DNA of 64,000 nucleotides from Thalassospira lucentensis MCCC 1A00383 = DSM 14000 (GCF_000421265.1 NZ_ATWN01000003.1:124001-188000); one strand, 5' to 3'; shown: positions 27,883 to 37,971, counted from the stretch's first letter. Numbers and translations are program-made. The notes: generated from the sequence alone by a model not told the origin.

Positions 27883-29430
27883 TCAGAACACCACACTCGG
27901 CAACCAGACCGCCAGCGACGGCCAAAGCCAGATCACGAAAATGCCAAACACCTGAAGCGCGATGAACGGCACCACACCTTTGTAAATCTGGCCGGTGGTG
28001 ATTTCCGGCGGGGCGGCACTGCGCAGGTAAAATAACGAGAACCCGAACGGCGGGGTTAAGAACGACGTCTGAAGATTGATCGCAATCAGGATCGCCAGCC
28101 ACACCGGATCATGCCCCATCATGATCAAGCCGGGCGCAATAAGCGGCAGCAAGATCACCGTGATTTCAACGAAATCAAGGAAGAAGCCCAGAACGAAAAT
28201 CACCGCCATGCAGAAGAACAGCGCCCCCGTCGGGCCGCCGGGCATGGATTCAAGGATTTCCGCCACATGGTCTTCACCGCCCAACCCGATGAACACCAGC
28301 GAGAACATGCTGGCCGTCAGGATGGTGGCAAAAATCATCGACGATACCGTCATGGTCGATGTCAGCGCGGATTTCAAAACATCCGCCTTCCATGCCTGTT
28401 TCAAACAGGCCGCAATCGCCACAATCCCGGCAATCGACAGCACGACGTAGCCCGCACCCAGCACATAATCAAACCCGGTCAGATCACTGCGCTGCAAACG
28501 GACCGGCGCGATGCCGGCCATGATCGCCAAAATCAAAAGGGCAACTGTGCCCAAAAGAACCAGATTACGATTAGCTCCCTGACGCACACCCGCCATCAGG
28601 ATTGCCCCAATCGCGCCAACCGATGCGGCCTCGGTCGGGGTGGCAATCCCGCCAAGGATCGCACCAAGTACGGCGATAATCAGCAACACCGGTGGCAACA
28701 CCGCGCCGAACACCTCCCCCATACTGGGTCGACCATCGTCACTTTGAACCGGCGGCATGTCCTGCGGGCAAAAATACCCGCGCAGCAAAATATAGATGAT
28801 GTAAATCGCCACCAGTGTCAGGCCCGGGATCAAGGCCCCGGCAAAAATCTGCCCGACTGAAATGGTTTCAATCGTGAATTTGCCTTGTTCATACTGCGCT
28901 TGCTGATAGGCCGATGACATCACATCCGACAGGATAATCAACAATGTCGAGGGCGGAATAATCTGCCCCAATGTCCCGGCCGTACAAACAAGCCCGGATG
29001 CCAGTTTCGGGTTATATCCCGTGCGCAACATGGTTGGCAGCGCGATCATGCCCATGGCAATCACCGTCGCGCCAACAATCCCGGTCGATGCCGCCAAAAG
29101 GGCCCCCACCAACACCACCGAAATGCCAAGCCCGCCGCGCAACTGGCCAAACAACCGCCCCATGGTATGAAGCAAATCCTCGGCAATGCGCGACCGTTCA
29201 AGAACAACCCCCATCAGGACGAACAACGGAATGGCGATCAAAACGTCATTGGTCAGCGTGCCAAAGACCCGCTGTCCGAACGCCCCCATCAGACCGATGT
29301 TCATCGTATCGGTGACCCAGCCGAGATAGCCAAACGCCACCGCAACACCGGCAATCGAAAATGACACCGGGAAACCCAGAAGGATGCAGCCCATCAGGGC
29401 GACAAACATCAATAAATCAAGATATTCCAT
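27883..29430 (-). CDS. dctM: TRAP transporter large permease (DctM)
   Basis: 515 residues, strongly hydrophobic with about 12-14 helices. Typical DctM segments: LLGFPVSFSIAGVAVAFGYLG near the start, IAIPLFVLMGVVLERSRIAEDLL, PTMLRTGYNPKLASGLVCTAGTLGQIIPPS (in parts) and a C-terminal LQTSFLTPPFGFSLFYLRS. An internal stretch (about 240-345) is longer than in the shortest family members and adds helices. ATG overlaps the dctQ stop by one base (TAATG). With DctQ and DctP it forms a sodium-coupled importer of an organic acid. Confidence 0.9.
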   Translation of the reverse strand: MEYLDLLMFVALMGCILLGFPVSFSIAGVAVAFGYLGWVTDTMNIGLMGAFGQRVFGTLTNDVLIAIPLFVLMGVVLERSRIAEDLLHTMGRLFGQLRGGLGISVVLVGALLAASTGIVGATVIAMGMIALPTMLRTGYNPKLASGLVCTAGTLGQIIPPSTLLIILSDVMSSAYQQAQYEQGKFTIETISVGQIFAGALIPGLTLVAIYIIYILLRGYFCPQDMPPVQSDDGRPSMGEVFGAVLPPVLLIIAVLGAILGGIATPTEAASVGAIGAILMAGVRQGANRNLVLLGTVALLILAIMAGIAPVRLQRSDLTGFDYVLGAGYVVLSIAGIVAIAACLKQAWKADVLKSALTSTMTVSSMIFATILTASMFSLVFIGLGGEDHVAEILESMPGGPTGALFFCMAVIFVLGFFLDFVEITVILLPLIAPGLIMMGHDPVWLAILIAINLQTSFLTPPFGFSLFYLRSAAPPEITTGQIYKGVVPFIALQVFGIFVIWLWPSLAVWLPSVVF

Positions 29431-29951
29431 TAGCTTTGCGCACCCCTGTCTTCAGCACCGCCGCGCAAAATAATGATTTGCCTGAGCAAACAGGCCACAG
29501 ACTGAATAATCAAAAGAAGACAAAACGCCGGGATCAGTGATTTCAAAAGCCACACGGCAGGAATCCCCCCAACCGAAATCGCCCCTTCCATCATGGATAC
29601 GGAATTAACCACCGATGGCCATGTCCAATACAGTAAGGCCGCCATCGACGGGATTGCCAGAAACACATAGCCAAACGTATCTATGCGCGCCTTGGTGGTG
29701 TCCTTGGCTGCGGCATAGAAAATATCGACCCGCACATGCCGATCCACCAAAAGCGTATAACCCGCACCAAGCATGAAAAGCCCGGAATGCAGGTACAAAA
29801 CGCTTTCATTCAGCGCAATAAAGCTGAACCCGAAAACATAGCGCAGCAAAACCACGGAAAACTGCAAAAGAACCATCAACAGCGCAAACCAGCGCACCGT
29901 CATCCCGGTCCAGTGGTTCACAAGATCAAGCCGATCAGCAAGGCGTTGCAT
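29430..29951 (-). CDS. dctQ: TRAP transporter small permease (DctQ)
   Basis: 173 residues from the ATG at 29951, chosen because a GGGGGGA ribosome site lies just upstream; a longer in-frame start at 30008 would lie in the hairpin and is rejected. Four membrane helices, with the typical RHVRVDIFY motif after helix 2 and an N-terminal LADRLDLVNHWTG. Couples DctP to DctM. Translationally linked to dctM by a one-base overlap. Confidence 0.85.
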   Translation of the reverse strand: MQRLADRLDLVNHWTGMTVRWFALLMVLLQFSVVLLRYVFGFSFIALNESVLYLHSGLFMLGAGYTLLVDRHVRVDIFYAAAKDTTKARIDTFGYVFLAIPSMAALLYWTWPSVVNSVSMMEGAISVGGIPAVWLLKSLIPAFCLLLIIQSVACLLRQIIILRGGAEDRGAQS

Positions 29952-29972
29952 CAAATCCCCCCGAAAGCAAAA

Positions 29973-30002
29973 ACCGGCGCAAGGGCAACCCCTTGCGCCG
30001 GT
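29973..30002 (-). promoter_or_regulatory. Strong hairpin between dctP and dctQ (partial terminator or mRNA stabiliser)
   Basis: A 13-bp GC-rich stem (ACCGGCGCAAGGG and its complement) with a short loop; on the minus strand it is followed by TTTTTGC. It begins 12 bases after the dctP stop and ends 22 bases before the dctQ start. A likely role is to allow high binding-protein expression with limited read-through into the permease genes. Confidence 0.75.
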
Positions 30003-30013
30003 TAGCATCTTTA

Positions 30014-31111
30014 TCAGAAGCCAAGCACCTTGGCGCGTGCATTCATCTGACCGTTATCGGCATAGGTCATATAACCGCCAATCAGGTCACGATAAGACAC
30101 AAAGCTTTCGGTTACTTTGCGTGTCAACGCATCGTCGCTTTCGCGCAATTCGCCAATCACTTCGGCCGCTGCTTCACCCATGGCGGTGATCACTTCTTCT
30201 GGCAACATACGGACTTTGACGTCCTGCTCGGCCACCAGTTTCTGCAATGCCATGGCATGCTTGGTCTCATATTCGGTCCAGACTTCGTTATAAAGACTGT
30301 CACAGGCAAATTTGACCACGGCTTTCAAATCATCTGGCAGATCGGCAAACGCCTTGGCATTAACCGCACATTCCTCGGCTGAGGACGGCTCACCAACACC
30401 CGGCCAGTAGTAGTTTTTGGCAACCTGATAGAAACCAAGCGCACTATCGGACCACGGACCAATGAACTCACCGGCATCAAGTGCACCTGACTGCAACGCC
30501 TGGAACATGTCGCGCCCGCCCATGGCCTGAACTGCCATGCCAAGTTTTGAGCACATCTCGGACGCAAGGCCCGTGGTACGGAATTTAAGCCCCTTAAGGT
30601 CATCAACCGAATTGATTTCATTGCGGAACCAACCGGCCCACTGCGGGCCAGAGTTACCGCACAGGAACGGCTTCAACCCGAACTGACCATACATTTCATC
30701 ATACAGGTCCTGACCGCCACCATGGGCCAGCCAACCGGCCTGCTCGTCGGCACGCAGGCCGAATGGCTGCGACCCGAACAGAAGGATGCCTTTGGATTTT
30801 GACCCCCAATAGGCCGGAACTGCGTGATAAATTTCTGCTGTGCCTTCGGCAACCGCATCAAACACACCATTGCCCGGAACAAGTTCACCCGCCGCATGCA
30901 GTTTGACTTCAATCCGCCCGCCCGAAAGGGTGGTGATACGATCAGCCAGTTTCTGTGCGGCAACACCCGGCCCAGGAAGATTTTTGGGCCATGCGGTAAC
31001 CATGTTCCACTGGCGTTTATCCTGTGCAATCGCAGGCGTTGCAAAAGTTGCGGCCGCGGCCGCTGCACCAACACCGGCAACACCGGCGGTCAGAAAATCA
31101 CGTCTTTTCAT
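30014..31111 (-). CDS. dctP: TRAP transporter solute-binding protein (DctP), Tat-exported
   Basis: 365 residues. The N-terminus MKRRDFLTAG with AAAAAATFATPAIAQ is a twin-arginine signal with cleavage after AIA. Mature part: WNMVTAWPKNLPGPGVAAQKLADRI, LKFRTTGLASEM and the ligand-contact segment ALQSGALDAGEFIGPWSD, typical of DctP proteins for keto or aromatic acids. Ribosome site AGGAGG precedes the ATG. It lies about 70 bases after hutU in the same direction, so it may be part of the hut regulon (inference). Confidence 0.9.
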   Translation of the reverse strand: MKRRDFLTAGVAGVGAAAAAATFATPAIAQDKRQWNMVTAWPKNLPGPGVAAQKLADRITTLSGGRIEVKLHAAGELVPGNGVFDAVAEGTAEIYHAVPAYWGSKSKGILLFGSQPFGLRADEQAGWLAHGGGQDLYDEMYGQFGLKPFLCGNSGPQWAGWFRNEINSVDDLKGLKFRTTGLASEMCSKLGMAVQAMGGRDMFQALQSGALDAGEFIGPWSDSALGFYQVAKNYYWPGVGEPSSAEECAVNAKAFADLPDDLKAVVKFACDSLYNEVWTEYETKHAMALQKLVAEQDVKVRMLPEEVITAMGEAAAEVIGELRESDDALTRKVTESFVSYRDLIGGYMTYADNGQMNARAKVLGF

Positions 31112-31182
31112 TGTTAAGCCTCCTTGATTGAACCCTGATCAGGGGCGGGGAGCCCCCGCACCTGTCGTTTAACGTATCGAAT

Positions 31183-32868
31183 TTATTTGCCGAGAATCCC
31201 GGGCAGATTAAGCCCGTGTTCACGCGCACAATCGAGTGCAATGTCATATCCCGCATCGGCATGACGCATCACACCGGTTGCCGGATCATTCCAAAGAACG
31301 CGTTCGACCCTACGTGCGGCATCTTCTGTGCCGTCACAACAAATCACCATGCCCGAATGCTGCGAAAAGCCCATTCCGACCCCGCCGCCATGATGCAACG
31401 AAACCCATGTGGCCCCCGATGCGGTATTAAGCAGCGCATTAAGCAACGGCCAGTCACTGACCGCGTCCGAACCATCTTGCATGGCTTCGGTTTCGCGGTT
31501 CGGGCTTGCGACCGAACCACTGTCAAGATGGTCACGACCGATCACCACCGGGGCTTTCAACTCACCATTCTTGACCATCTCGTTAAACGCCAGTCCCAAA
31601 CGATGGCGCTGCCCCAGCCCGACCCAGCAAATACGTGCCGGAAGGCCCTGGAAGGAAATCCGGTCACGCGCCATATCCAGCCAGTTATGCAGGTGCTCAT
31701 CATCGGGGATCAATTCTTTGACCTTCTGATCGGTCTTGTAAATATCTTCCGGATCACCCGACAACGCTGCCCAGCGGAACGGACCAATCCCCTTGCAAAA
31801 CAGCGGTCGGATATAGGCCGGAACAAAGCCGGGAAACGCAAAGGCGTTTTCCAAACCTTCTTCAAGCGCGACCTGACGGATGTTGTTGCCGTAATCGACC
31901 GTCGGGATACCGGCATCATGGAATGCCACCATGGCTTCGACCTGAACGCGCATTGATGCACGGGCGGCTTTTTCAACTGCTTTGGGATCAGATTCCTGCT
32001 TTTCGCGCCACTGCGCCACGGTCCAATTTTGCGGCAAGTACCCATGCACCGGATCATGGGCCGAAGTCTGATCCGTCACAATATCCGGACGCACGCCGCG
32101 CTTGACCAGCTCGGGGAACACATCGGCCGCATTGCCAATAAGGGCGACCGATTTGGCCTCTCCCGCCTTGGTCCAGCGATCAATCATCTCCAATGCTTCG
32201 TCAAGCGAATGGGTCTTGGCATCGACATAGCGGGTCCGCAGGCGGAAATCAGCGCGGGTTTCGTCGCACTCAACCGCCAAACAACATGCCCCGGCCATCA
32301 CAGCCGCCAACGGCTGTGCGCCGCCCATGCCGCCCAGACCACCGGTCAGTATCCATTTGCCTTTAAGGCTGCCCTCATAATGCTGACGCCCGGCCTCGAC
32401 AAAGGTTTCATAGGTGCCCTGAACGATGCCCTGCGACCCGATATAAATCCACGAACCCGCCGTCATCTGGCCATACATCGCCAGCCCTTTTTTATCGAGC
32501 TCGTTAAAGTGATCCCAATTGGCCCAATGGGGCACAAGGTTGGAATTGGCGATCAAAACGCGCGGCGCATCCTTGTGGGTTTGAAACACCCCGACCGGCT
32601 TGCCCGACTGCACCAAAAGCGTCTGGTCGTCTTCAAGTTCTTTTAAGCTGGCAACGATCTGATCAAAATCTTTCCATGTCCGGGCCGCACGGCCAATCCC
32701 GCCATACACCACCAATTCATGCGGATTTTCGGCGACATCAGGATGAAGGTTATTCATCAACATGCGCATCGGCGCTTCGGTCAGCCAGCTTTTGGCTGTG
32801 ATCTCTGTGCCGGTCGCCGGGTAAACATCACGCTGATTATGACGTGGGTTGTTGCTCTGATTGGTCAT
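31183..32868 (-). CDS. hutU: Urocanate hydratase
   Basis: 561 residues, the full family length. Converts urocanate to 4-imidazolone-5-propionate with tightly bound NAD. The NAD-binding [11 protein letters not shown] and [14 protein letters not shown] segments, [13 protein letters not shown], the catalytic cysteine region [16 protein letters not shown] and [17 protein letters not shown] are all visible. ATG overlaps the hutG stop by four bases. Last enzyme gene of the minus-strand hut arm. Confidence 0.97.
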   Translation of the reverse strand: MTNQSNNPRHNQRDVYPATGTEITAKSWLTEAPMRMLMNNLHPDVAENPHELVVYGGIGRAARTWKDFDQIVASLKELEDDQTLLVQSGKPVGVFQTHKDAPRVLIANSNLVPHWANWDHFNELDKKGLAMYGQMTAGSWIYIGSQGIVQGTYETFVEAGRQHYEGSLKGKWILTGGLGGMGGAQPLAAVMAGACCLAVECDETRADFRLRTRYVDAKTHSLDEALEMIDRWTKAGEAKSVALIGNAADVFPELVKRGVRPDIVTDQTSAHDPVHGYLPQNWTVAQWREKQESDPKAVEKAARASMRVQVEAMVAFHDAGIPTVDYGNNIRQVALEEGLENAFAFPGFVPAYIRPLFCKGIGPFRWAALSGDPEDIYKTDQKVKELIPDDEHLHNWLDMARDRISFQGLPARICWVGLGQRHRLGLAFNEMVKNGELKAPVVIGRDHLDSGSVASPNRETEAMQDGSDAVSDWPLLNALLNTASGATWVSLHHGGGVGMGFSQHSGMVICCDGTEDAARRVERVLWNDPATGVMRHADAGYDIALDCAREHGLNLPGILGK

Positions 32869-33665
32869 GATTTACCTCTTAGCGCTGGGGCCAATGCGGC
32901 CAAAGTTTCCAGAATTTCAGAAAGATGGGTGCGCAGTTTTGCCGCCCGCGTCTCGTCATAGGTCCAAGGCGCTGCCTCAGCCTCAAGATAGGTCGATTGT
33001 GCAAGCTCCATCTGAATAGCGTGCTGATGAATCTCCGGGCGGCCATAATGGCGTGTGGTCCAGCCCCCCTTGAAACGGCCATTCAGAACGGATGAATATC
33101 CTTCGGCCTGCGCACAAATATCCTGGGTCAGGGTTTCAATCGTGTGATCGCATGTCGTGCCAAGATTGGTGCCGATATTGAAATCAGGAAGGGTGCCATC
33201 GAACAAAAACGGGATGTGTGACCGGATCGAATGACAATCATACAAAATCGCCACACCATGCTTGGCGCGTACCCGTTCAAGCTCTGCCCAAAGGGCTGCG
33301 TGATAGGGTGCATGGAACTGTTTGGCACGCGCGGCGATATCTTCTTCGTTGGGCGCGACATCCCAGATATTTTCACCATCAAAATCGGTCAGCGGCACCA
33401 AAGTTGTGGTGTTTTGACCGGGATACAGGCTTTCCCCAGCCGGATCGCGATTGGCATCAATCACATACCGATGGAACGTGGCGCGCACCGTGGTCGCACC
33501 GTCCAAAACCCCGTCATACAGCGTATGGATATGCCAATCGGTATCGGCCAATTCCCGACCGCGATCATTGAGCTTGGCGGCAATATCGTCTGGCACATAG
33601 GTCCCGGTATGGGGCAATCCCAGAACAATCGGGCTATCACCACGATGGATTTCTACAGGTTTCAT
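32865..33665 (-). CDS. hutG: N-formylglutamate amidohydrolase
   Basis: 266 residues from the ATG at 33665, chosen because AGGAG sits 10 bases upstream; a longer in-frame start at 33692 would overlap the previous gene. Hydrolyses N-formylglutamate to glutamate and formate. Conserved [32 protein letters not shown] and [11 protein letters not shown] motifs match the FGase family. It fits with hutF on the other arm: together they give the five-step pathway. Confidence 0.93.
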   Translation of the reverse strand: MKPVEIHRGDSPIVLGLPHTGTYVPDDIAAKLNDRGRELADTDWHIHTLYDGVLDGATTVRATFHRYVIDANRDPAGESLYPGQNTTTLVPLTDFDGENIWDVAPNEEDIAARAKQFHAPYHAALWAELERVRAKHGVAILYDCHSIRSHIPFLFDGTLPDFNIGTNLGTTCDHTIETLTQDICAQAEGYSSVLNGRFKGGWTTRHYGRPEIHQHAIQMELAQSTYLEAEAAPWTYDETRAAKLRTHLSEILETLAALAPALRGKS

Positions 33666-33666
33666 A

Positions 33667-35169
33667 TCAATCGATCTCCTGATTGATGACATTGGCCTTC
33701 ATAAAGGCCCGAATGGCGTCAAAATCGTTCTGCATCGGACGGTCGTCTCGATAGGGCGGAACGGATTTTCGAATATCGCCATGAAACTTTCCGGTCCGAA
33801 CGGCGGGTTTCACGTCATCGCCATGCAGGTCATAGGCTTGCGCCGCTGCCAGAAGTTCAATCCCCAGAACAAGTTCAAGATTGTCCAGAATGGTCAGAAC
33901 TTTCCATGCCGCCGGGGTTGCATGGGTCAGCATGTCTTCCTGCAAGGCCGATGTAATCCCGCCATCCAGACTGGCCGGTGCGGCGAGCCGTCGGTTTTCC
34001 GAAACCAGTGACACGGCGGTATATTGCGCAATCATATAGCCCGAACACACACCGCTTTCGGGCACCAGAAATGCTGGCAAACCGCTAACCAGCGGATTGA
34101 CCATCCGGTCGATCCGGCGTTCTGAAATTGCCGCCAATTGCGCAACCGCAACACCAAGATTGTCCATCGACAGTCCCAACGCCGCCCCTACCGCATGGGC
34201 CTGGGAATGGACTTCCGGTGTTTCCGGATTCCCCAGAACAGCCGGATTGTCAGTGACACTTTCAAGTTCGCGCGTAACGGTGGCAATCACGTCATCAAGC
34301 ACATCGCGCGCCGCGCCATGAATGTGGGGAACCGATCGCACGCTCAAAGGGTCTTGTGTCCGTTTCCCCGCTGATGCCGCCAGCATCGGACTGTCTTGCA
34401 AATAGGTTCGAAGCGTTTCCCCGACCTTTTGCAAACCGTCCGATTTGCGTAACCCCAGTGCTTTTGGCGAAAAGGCCGCCATCTGACAGCCGAGATTTTC
34501 TGCCGTCATCGCAGCCGCCAAATCCGCCCAGTCCAGCAAACCCGACAATCGCCAAAGCGCAATACAGGCCATGCCGGTCGCGCACGGCGTCCCGTTGACA
34601 AGACTAAGCCCTTCTTTGGCCTGCAACTGCAACGGCTCCATTCCAACCCGCGCACAGGCTTGCGCCCCGGTAATACGAACGCCATCGTGCATGGCATGTC
34701 CGTGTCCGATCAACACCAGACCAATGGTCGCACCATGCGTCAGATACCCAACCGACCCACGCGACGGCACCACCGGAATACAATCCGCATTCAAAAGCGC
34801 AATCAGGGCATTGACGATTTCTGGCCGCACCCCGGATGCACCATGTGCAAAATTATTGATCTGGGCGGCCATGATTGCACGGGTTTCAACCCGCCCAAGC
34901 GGCGCCCCCACCCCGCATGCGTGGCTCATCAGGATATTATGCGACAGCGCCTGTTGCTGGTCCCGGTCAACAATCACATCGCACAGGGCACCGACACCGG
35001 TATTGATGCCATACCCCTTGATCCCGCGCGCCACGAGCGCATCAACAATTGCACGCCCATGGGCAATGCGCTCAACCGCATCTGGTGCCAGTTCCAGCCG
35101 CGCCCCGTTCGCAACGGCGGCCACCTGTTCCCAGCTCAACGATTTTGAAAGTTTAACCGTTTGCATCAT
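33667..35169 (-). CDS. HAL/PAL-family protein lacking the MIO-forming Ala-Ser-Gly
   Basis: 500 residues, clearly homologous to histidine ammonia-lyase along its length (GYGINTGVG, HGASGVRPEIVNALI, KEGLSLVNGT, TDNPAV, SENRRLAAPAS). At the active-site loop the canonical [11 protein letters not shown] is replaced by GSVG-YLTHGAT: gapless alignment of the flanks with the HutH of this window (SVG to IGxGxA) leaves exactly three residues missing, the tripeptide that cyclises to MIO. It therefore should not be an ordinary ammonia-lyase. It is co-directional with hutV (ATGA overlap) and hutG, so it belongs to the hut operon. It may be a pseudoenzyme, a binding or regulatory protein, or a MIO-independent enzyme. 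Confidence 0.85.
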   Translation of the reverse strand: MMQTVKLSKSLSWEQVAAVANGARLELAPDAVERIAHGRAIVDALVARGIKGYGINTGVGALCDVIVDRDQQQALSHNILMSHACGVGAPLGRVETRAIMAAQINNFAHGASGVRPEIVNALIALLNADCIPVVPSRGSVGYLTHGATIGLVLIGHGHAMHDGVRITGAQACARVGMEPLQLQAKEGLSLVNGTPCATGMACIALWRLSGLLDWADLAAAMTAENLGCQMAAFSPKALGLRKSDGLQKVGETLRTYLQDSPMLAASAGKRTQDPLSVRSVPHIHGAARDVLDDVIATVTRELESVTDNPAVLGNPETPEVHSQAHAVGAALGLSMDNLGVAVAQLAAISERRIDRMVNPLVSGLPAFLVPESGVCSGYMIAQYTAVSLVSENRRLAAPASLDGGITSALQEDMLTHATPAAWKVLTILDNLELVLGIELLAAAQAYDLHGDDVKPAVRTGKFHGDIRKSVPPYRDDRPMQNDFDAIRAFMKANVINQEID

Positions 35170-35990
35170 TTAGCACCCACACCAACCGGGCGACGTTCAA
35201 CAAACCGGGCGACATAGTCATTCGCCGGATTGTTAAGAATATCGGCTGGTTTTCCGACCTGAACCAGTTCGCCATCCTTAAGGATTGCGATTTCCGATCC
35301 GATACGAAGCGCTTCTTCAAGATCGTGCGTAATAAACACGATGGTCTTCGATAATTTGGTCTGAAGTTCTAACAGCTGGTCCTGCATTTCGGCCCGGATC
35401 AATGGATCAAGTGCACTAAAAGCCTCATCCATCAGGATCACATCAGTATCAGCCGCCAACGCACGGGCCAGACCGACACGCTGACGCATCCCGCCCGACA
35501 ATTCATGCGGATATTTGTTTTCATACCCCGACAGGTTAACCGCATCGATCCATTGCTGACCGATTTCACGCGCCTGCTGACGTGCCGTACCGCGCACACG
35601 CTGCCCGTAAATCACGTTCTGCAATACCGTCCGGTGCGGCATCAACGCAAAACTCTGGAACACCATACTGATATGATGTGTGCGAAACTTGCGAAGTTCC
35701 TTGGGCGACAGATCAAGGATGTTCTTGCCATCGAAAAGAACCTCGCCACTGCTGGGTTCAATCAATCGGTTTAGATGCCGAACAAGGGTCGATTTCCCCG
35801 ACCCCGACAATCCCATGATCACGAATATCTTGCCCGGATCAATGGTCATGCTGACATTGTTAAGCCCGACACTGCATCCCGACTGACTGAGGATTTCTTC
35901 CTTGCCCAGTCCCTGACGGGCCAGTTCAAGGGCCTTGTCTTCCTGATGACCGAAAATCTTAAAAACGTTGCGGATTTCAATTTTACCCAT
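35166..35990 (-). CDS. hutV: Histidine/quaternary-amine ABC transporter ATP-binding protein
   Basis: About 274 residues from the ATG at 35990, where GGAGG lies upstream; the longer open frame to 36095 runs into the permease gene. ProV/OpuA-type ATPase: N-terminal EIRNVFKIFG, Walker A GLSGSGKST, Q-loop SMVFQSFALMPH, signature LSGGMRQR, Walker B VILMDEAFSALDP, switch His in FITHDLEEA. It lacks the tandem CBS domains of ProV. Overlaps hutW by eight bases and the next gene by four. The position inside the hut cluster favours histidine or a derivative as substrate. Confidence 0.9.
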   Translation of the reverse strand: MGKIEIRNVFKIFGHQEDKALELARQGLGKEEILSQSGCSVGLNNVSMTIDPGKIFVIMGLSGSGKSTLVRHLNRLIEPSSGEVLFDGKNILDLSPKELRKFRTHHISMVFQSFALMPHRTVLQNVIYGQRVRGTARQQAREIGQQWIDAVNLSGYENKYPHELSGGMRQRVGLARALAADTDVILMDEAFSALDPLIRAEMQDQLLELQTKLSKTIVFITHDLEEALRIGSEIAILKDGELVQVGKPADILNNPANDYVARFVERRPVGVGAK

Positions 35991-36840
35991 TGGACGCGCC
36001 TCCGGCCCGGGTTTTGCCAAAACCTTGCGTGATCCGGTCAAGAAGAACCGCAAGAATAACAATGCCGATACCGGCTTCGAGACCCTTACCGACATCCAGC
36101 GTCTGAATGCCGTTCAAAACCTGTTCACCAAGGCCGCGTGCGCCAATCATGGATGCCACGACGACCATCGACAACGCCATCATGATTGTCTGGTTCAAAC
36201 CGGCCATGATCGTCGGTGTTGCCAGCGGCAATTCAACCCCGAACAGAATTCGGATAGGACTACCCCCAAATGCCGTTGCGGCTTCGACAACCTCCTTATC
36301 CACCTGACGAATGCCCAGATCGGTCAAACGGATCAATGGCGGCACGGCATAAATAATGGTTGCCAGAATTGCTGGCACCTTGCCCAACCCAAACAGCATC
36401 AAAGCCGGGATCAGATAAACAAAGCTCGGCATGGTCTGCATGATATCAAGAATGGGCAAAATGGTCCCGCGAACAAACCCGTTCTTGGCCGCAAGGATAC
36501 CCACCGGCACACCGATCAACACCGAAACGATTGTCGCCATCAACATCAATGCGAGCGTCTGCATCGTAAGGTCCCAAAGACCCAGAACCCCCACCAGAAA
36601 CAGCAACATACCGACCGCCGCGGTCAGGATGATACGACGCGAACTGTACCACGCACCAACCATGAAAATGATGATGACACACCACCATGGCAGCCCGCGC
36701 AATGCGCTCTCAATCAGCAAAACCGATTGAAGCAACGCATGTGAAATCGCCTTGAATACCCACCCGTAATTAATGACCAGCATTTCAATGAAATCATTGA
36801 CCGGACCACGAATGGAATAATGAAGATTGTCAGGGAACAT
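35983..36840 (-). CDS. hutW: Histidine/quaternary-amine ABC transporter permease
   Basis: 285 residues from the ATG at 36840, with AAGGAA upstream. ProW-type permease, about six helices, with the EAA-type loop EAATAFGGSPIRILFGVELPLATPTIMAGL (in parts) and the hallmark GARGLGEQVLNGIQ near the C-terminus. It is preceded by two RNA hairpins after hutX and followed by an overlapping hutV. Confidence 0.9.
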   Translation of the reverse strand: MFPDNLHYSIRGPVNDFIEMLVINYGWVFKAISHALLQSVLLIESALRGLPWWCVIIIFMVGAWYSSRRIILTAAVGMLLFLVGVLGLWDLTMQTLALMLMATIVSVLIGVPVGILAAKNGFVRGTILPILDIMQTMPSFVYLIPALMLFGLGKVPAILATIIYAVPPLIRLTDLGIRQVDKEVVEAATAFGGSPIRILFGVELPLATPTIMAGLNQTIMMALSMVVVASMIGARGLGEQVLNGIQTLDVGKGLEAGIGIVILAVLLDRITQGFGKTRAGGASNG

Positions 36841-36866
36841 CAAAGAATTTCCTTCTATTGCCTTCT

Positions 36867-36920
36867 CCGGCAGGAACGCCTTCCGTGCCGGGCCTCCTGC
36901 CGGATTGTTCCGGCAGGAGG
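36867..36920 (-). promoter_or_regulatory. Two adjacent RNA hairpins between hutX and hutW
   Basis: Hairpin 1 (36893-36920): 11-bp perfect stem CCTCCTGCCGG with a six-base loop. Hairpin 2 (36867-36891): CCGGCA and GGAA pairing with TTCC and TGCCGG around loop GGCG on the minus strand. Neither is followed by a T-run, so they look like 3'-end stabilisers of hutX mRNA rather than a full terminator. Confidence 0.65.
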
Positions 36921-36936
36921 ACGCAGGTTCATCGTC

Positions 36937-37971
36937 TTATTTCAGGCTTTCTTCGATTTTCGCTTTGGCTTCGTCGGTCACCCACGGGCCCCAGACATCT
37001 GCTTTGGTTTTCAGGAATTCCTCGGCCACGACATCGGCATCAACACTATTGTCTGACATGTAAGCCAGGCTGCCATTCACCTCGTCCAGCGGGAAAGTCG
37101 CCTTTTCGAGAACCGAAATGATTTCCGGTGCTTCCTCGGCAAAGCCGCTATTCACACCATAGGCAACATCGACACTCGGAAATGCACAGCCCTGTTCGCG
37201 CTTGCCGTCCGATTTCGAAATTTCTTCCCAGCACGCATCGCTGTAAGCCGGTTCATCAAGCTGAATAAGGTTGAACTTGCCCATCATCGCGGTCGGCGAC
37301 CAATAATAGAACAGGATCGGGTCACCCTGCAGATAGGCCGACTTGATTGCCGCATCGAGTGCTGTCCCCGTGCCCGGACGGAAGTTCACGTAATGCGCGT
37401 CAAGCTGATAGGCTTCCAGTTTCGCCGAACTGATCCCTTCACAGGTCCAACCGGACGGACAGTTCAGGAAACGCCCCTTGGACGGTTCTTCCGGATCGGT
37501 AAACAGTTCAACAATTTTGGGATCGGAAAGCTGTGAAACGCTTTTAAGATCGGGTGCCATTGGCTCGATCCCGCGTTTTTCATCGCCTTTGATGACATAA
37601 TCAGGCACGAACCAGCCTTCGCTCGCGCCAACAAAGGTTGCACCGATCGCCTTGACCTTGCCCTGATCGACGGCCTTGTTCCAGATATCGCTGCGGCCAA
37701 GCCACTCTTCGGCAAAAATCTGGATGTCATTATTTGCCGTTGCCTGTTCCAGGGTGATCGAATTTCCCGGAATGGCGTCCACTTGGCAATCATATCCCTT
37801 TTCAAGGATTTTCATCATAACCTGCGTAATAAATGCGCCGCTTTCCCAGCTGATCCCCGCGAATTTCACGGTATTACCGTCACTGCAATAGGATGCACTT
37901 GCCCCAGTGGTCGATGCACCCAGCATCATGATGGCGGCAAGGCCGGTAAGTTTAATGCGTGTCAAAGACAT
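36937..37971 (-). CDS. hutX: Histidine/quaternary-amine ABC transporter binding protein
   Basis: 344 residues with a Sec signal peptide (cleavage near ASTTGASA/S). OpuAC/ProX-like: VKFAGISWESGAFITQVMMKI, ISWES, EEWLGRSDIW and the second lobe FRPGTGTALDAAI, LFYYWSPTAMMGKF, with aromatic residues that usually form the ligand box. Several cysteines (CSDG, YDCQ, CPSGWTC, DACW, GCAF) could form disulfides. First gene of the hutXWV transporter unit, about 195 bases after hutH. Confidence 0.9.
   Translation of the reverse strand: MSLTRIKLTGLAAIMMLGASTTGASASYCSDGNTVKFAGISWESGAFITQVMMKILEKGYDCQVDAIPGNSITLEQATANNDIQIFAEEWLGRSDIWNKAVDQGKVKAIGATFVGASEGWFVPDYVIKGDEKRGIEPMAPDLKSVSQLSDPKIVELFTDPEEPSKGRFLNCPSGWTCEGISSAKLEAYQLDAHYVNFRPGTGTALDAAIKSAYLQGDPILFYYWSPTAMMGKFNLIQLDEPAYSDACWEEISKSDGKREQGCAFPSVDVAYGVNSGFAEEAPEIISVLEKATFPLDEVNGSLAYMSDNSVDADVVAEEFLKTKADVWGPWVTDEAKAKIEESLK

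Noticed and set aside
31133-31166. CCCTGATCAGGG palindrome and a GC-rich hairpin between hutU and dctP
   Set aside because: No T-run follows, and the stems are short, so I do not call a terminator.
34830-34870. An ASG tripeptide in the MIO-less HAL paralogue (in HGASGVRPEI)
   Set aside because: The same GASGVR motif occurs in the functional HutH at a different place from its MIO site, so it is not a relocated MIO.
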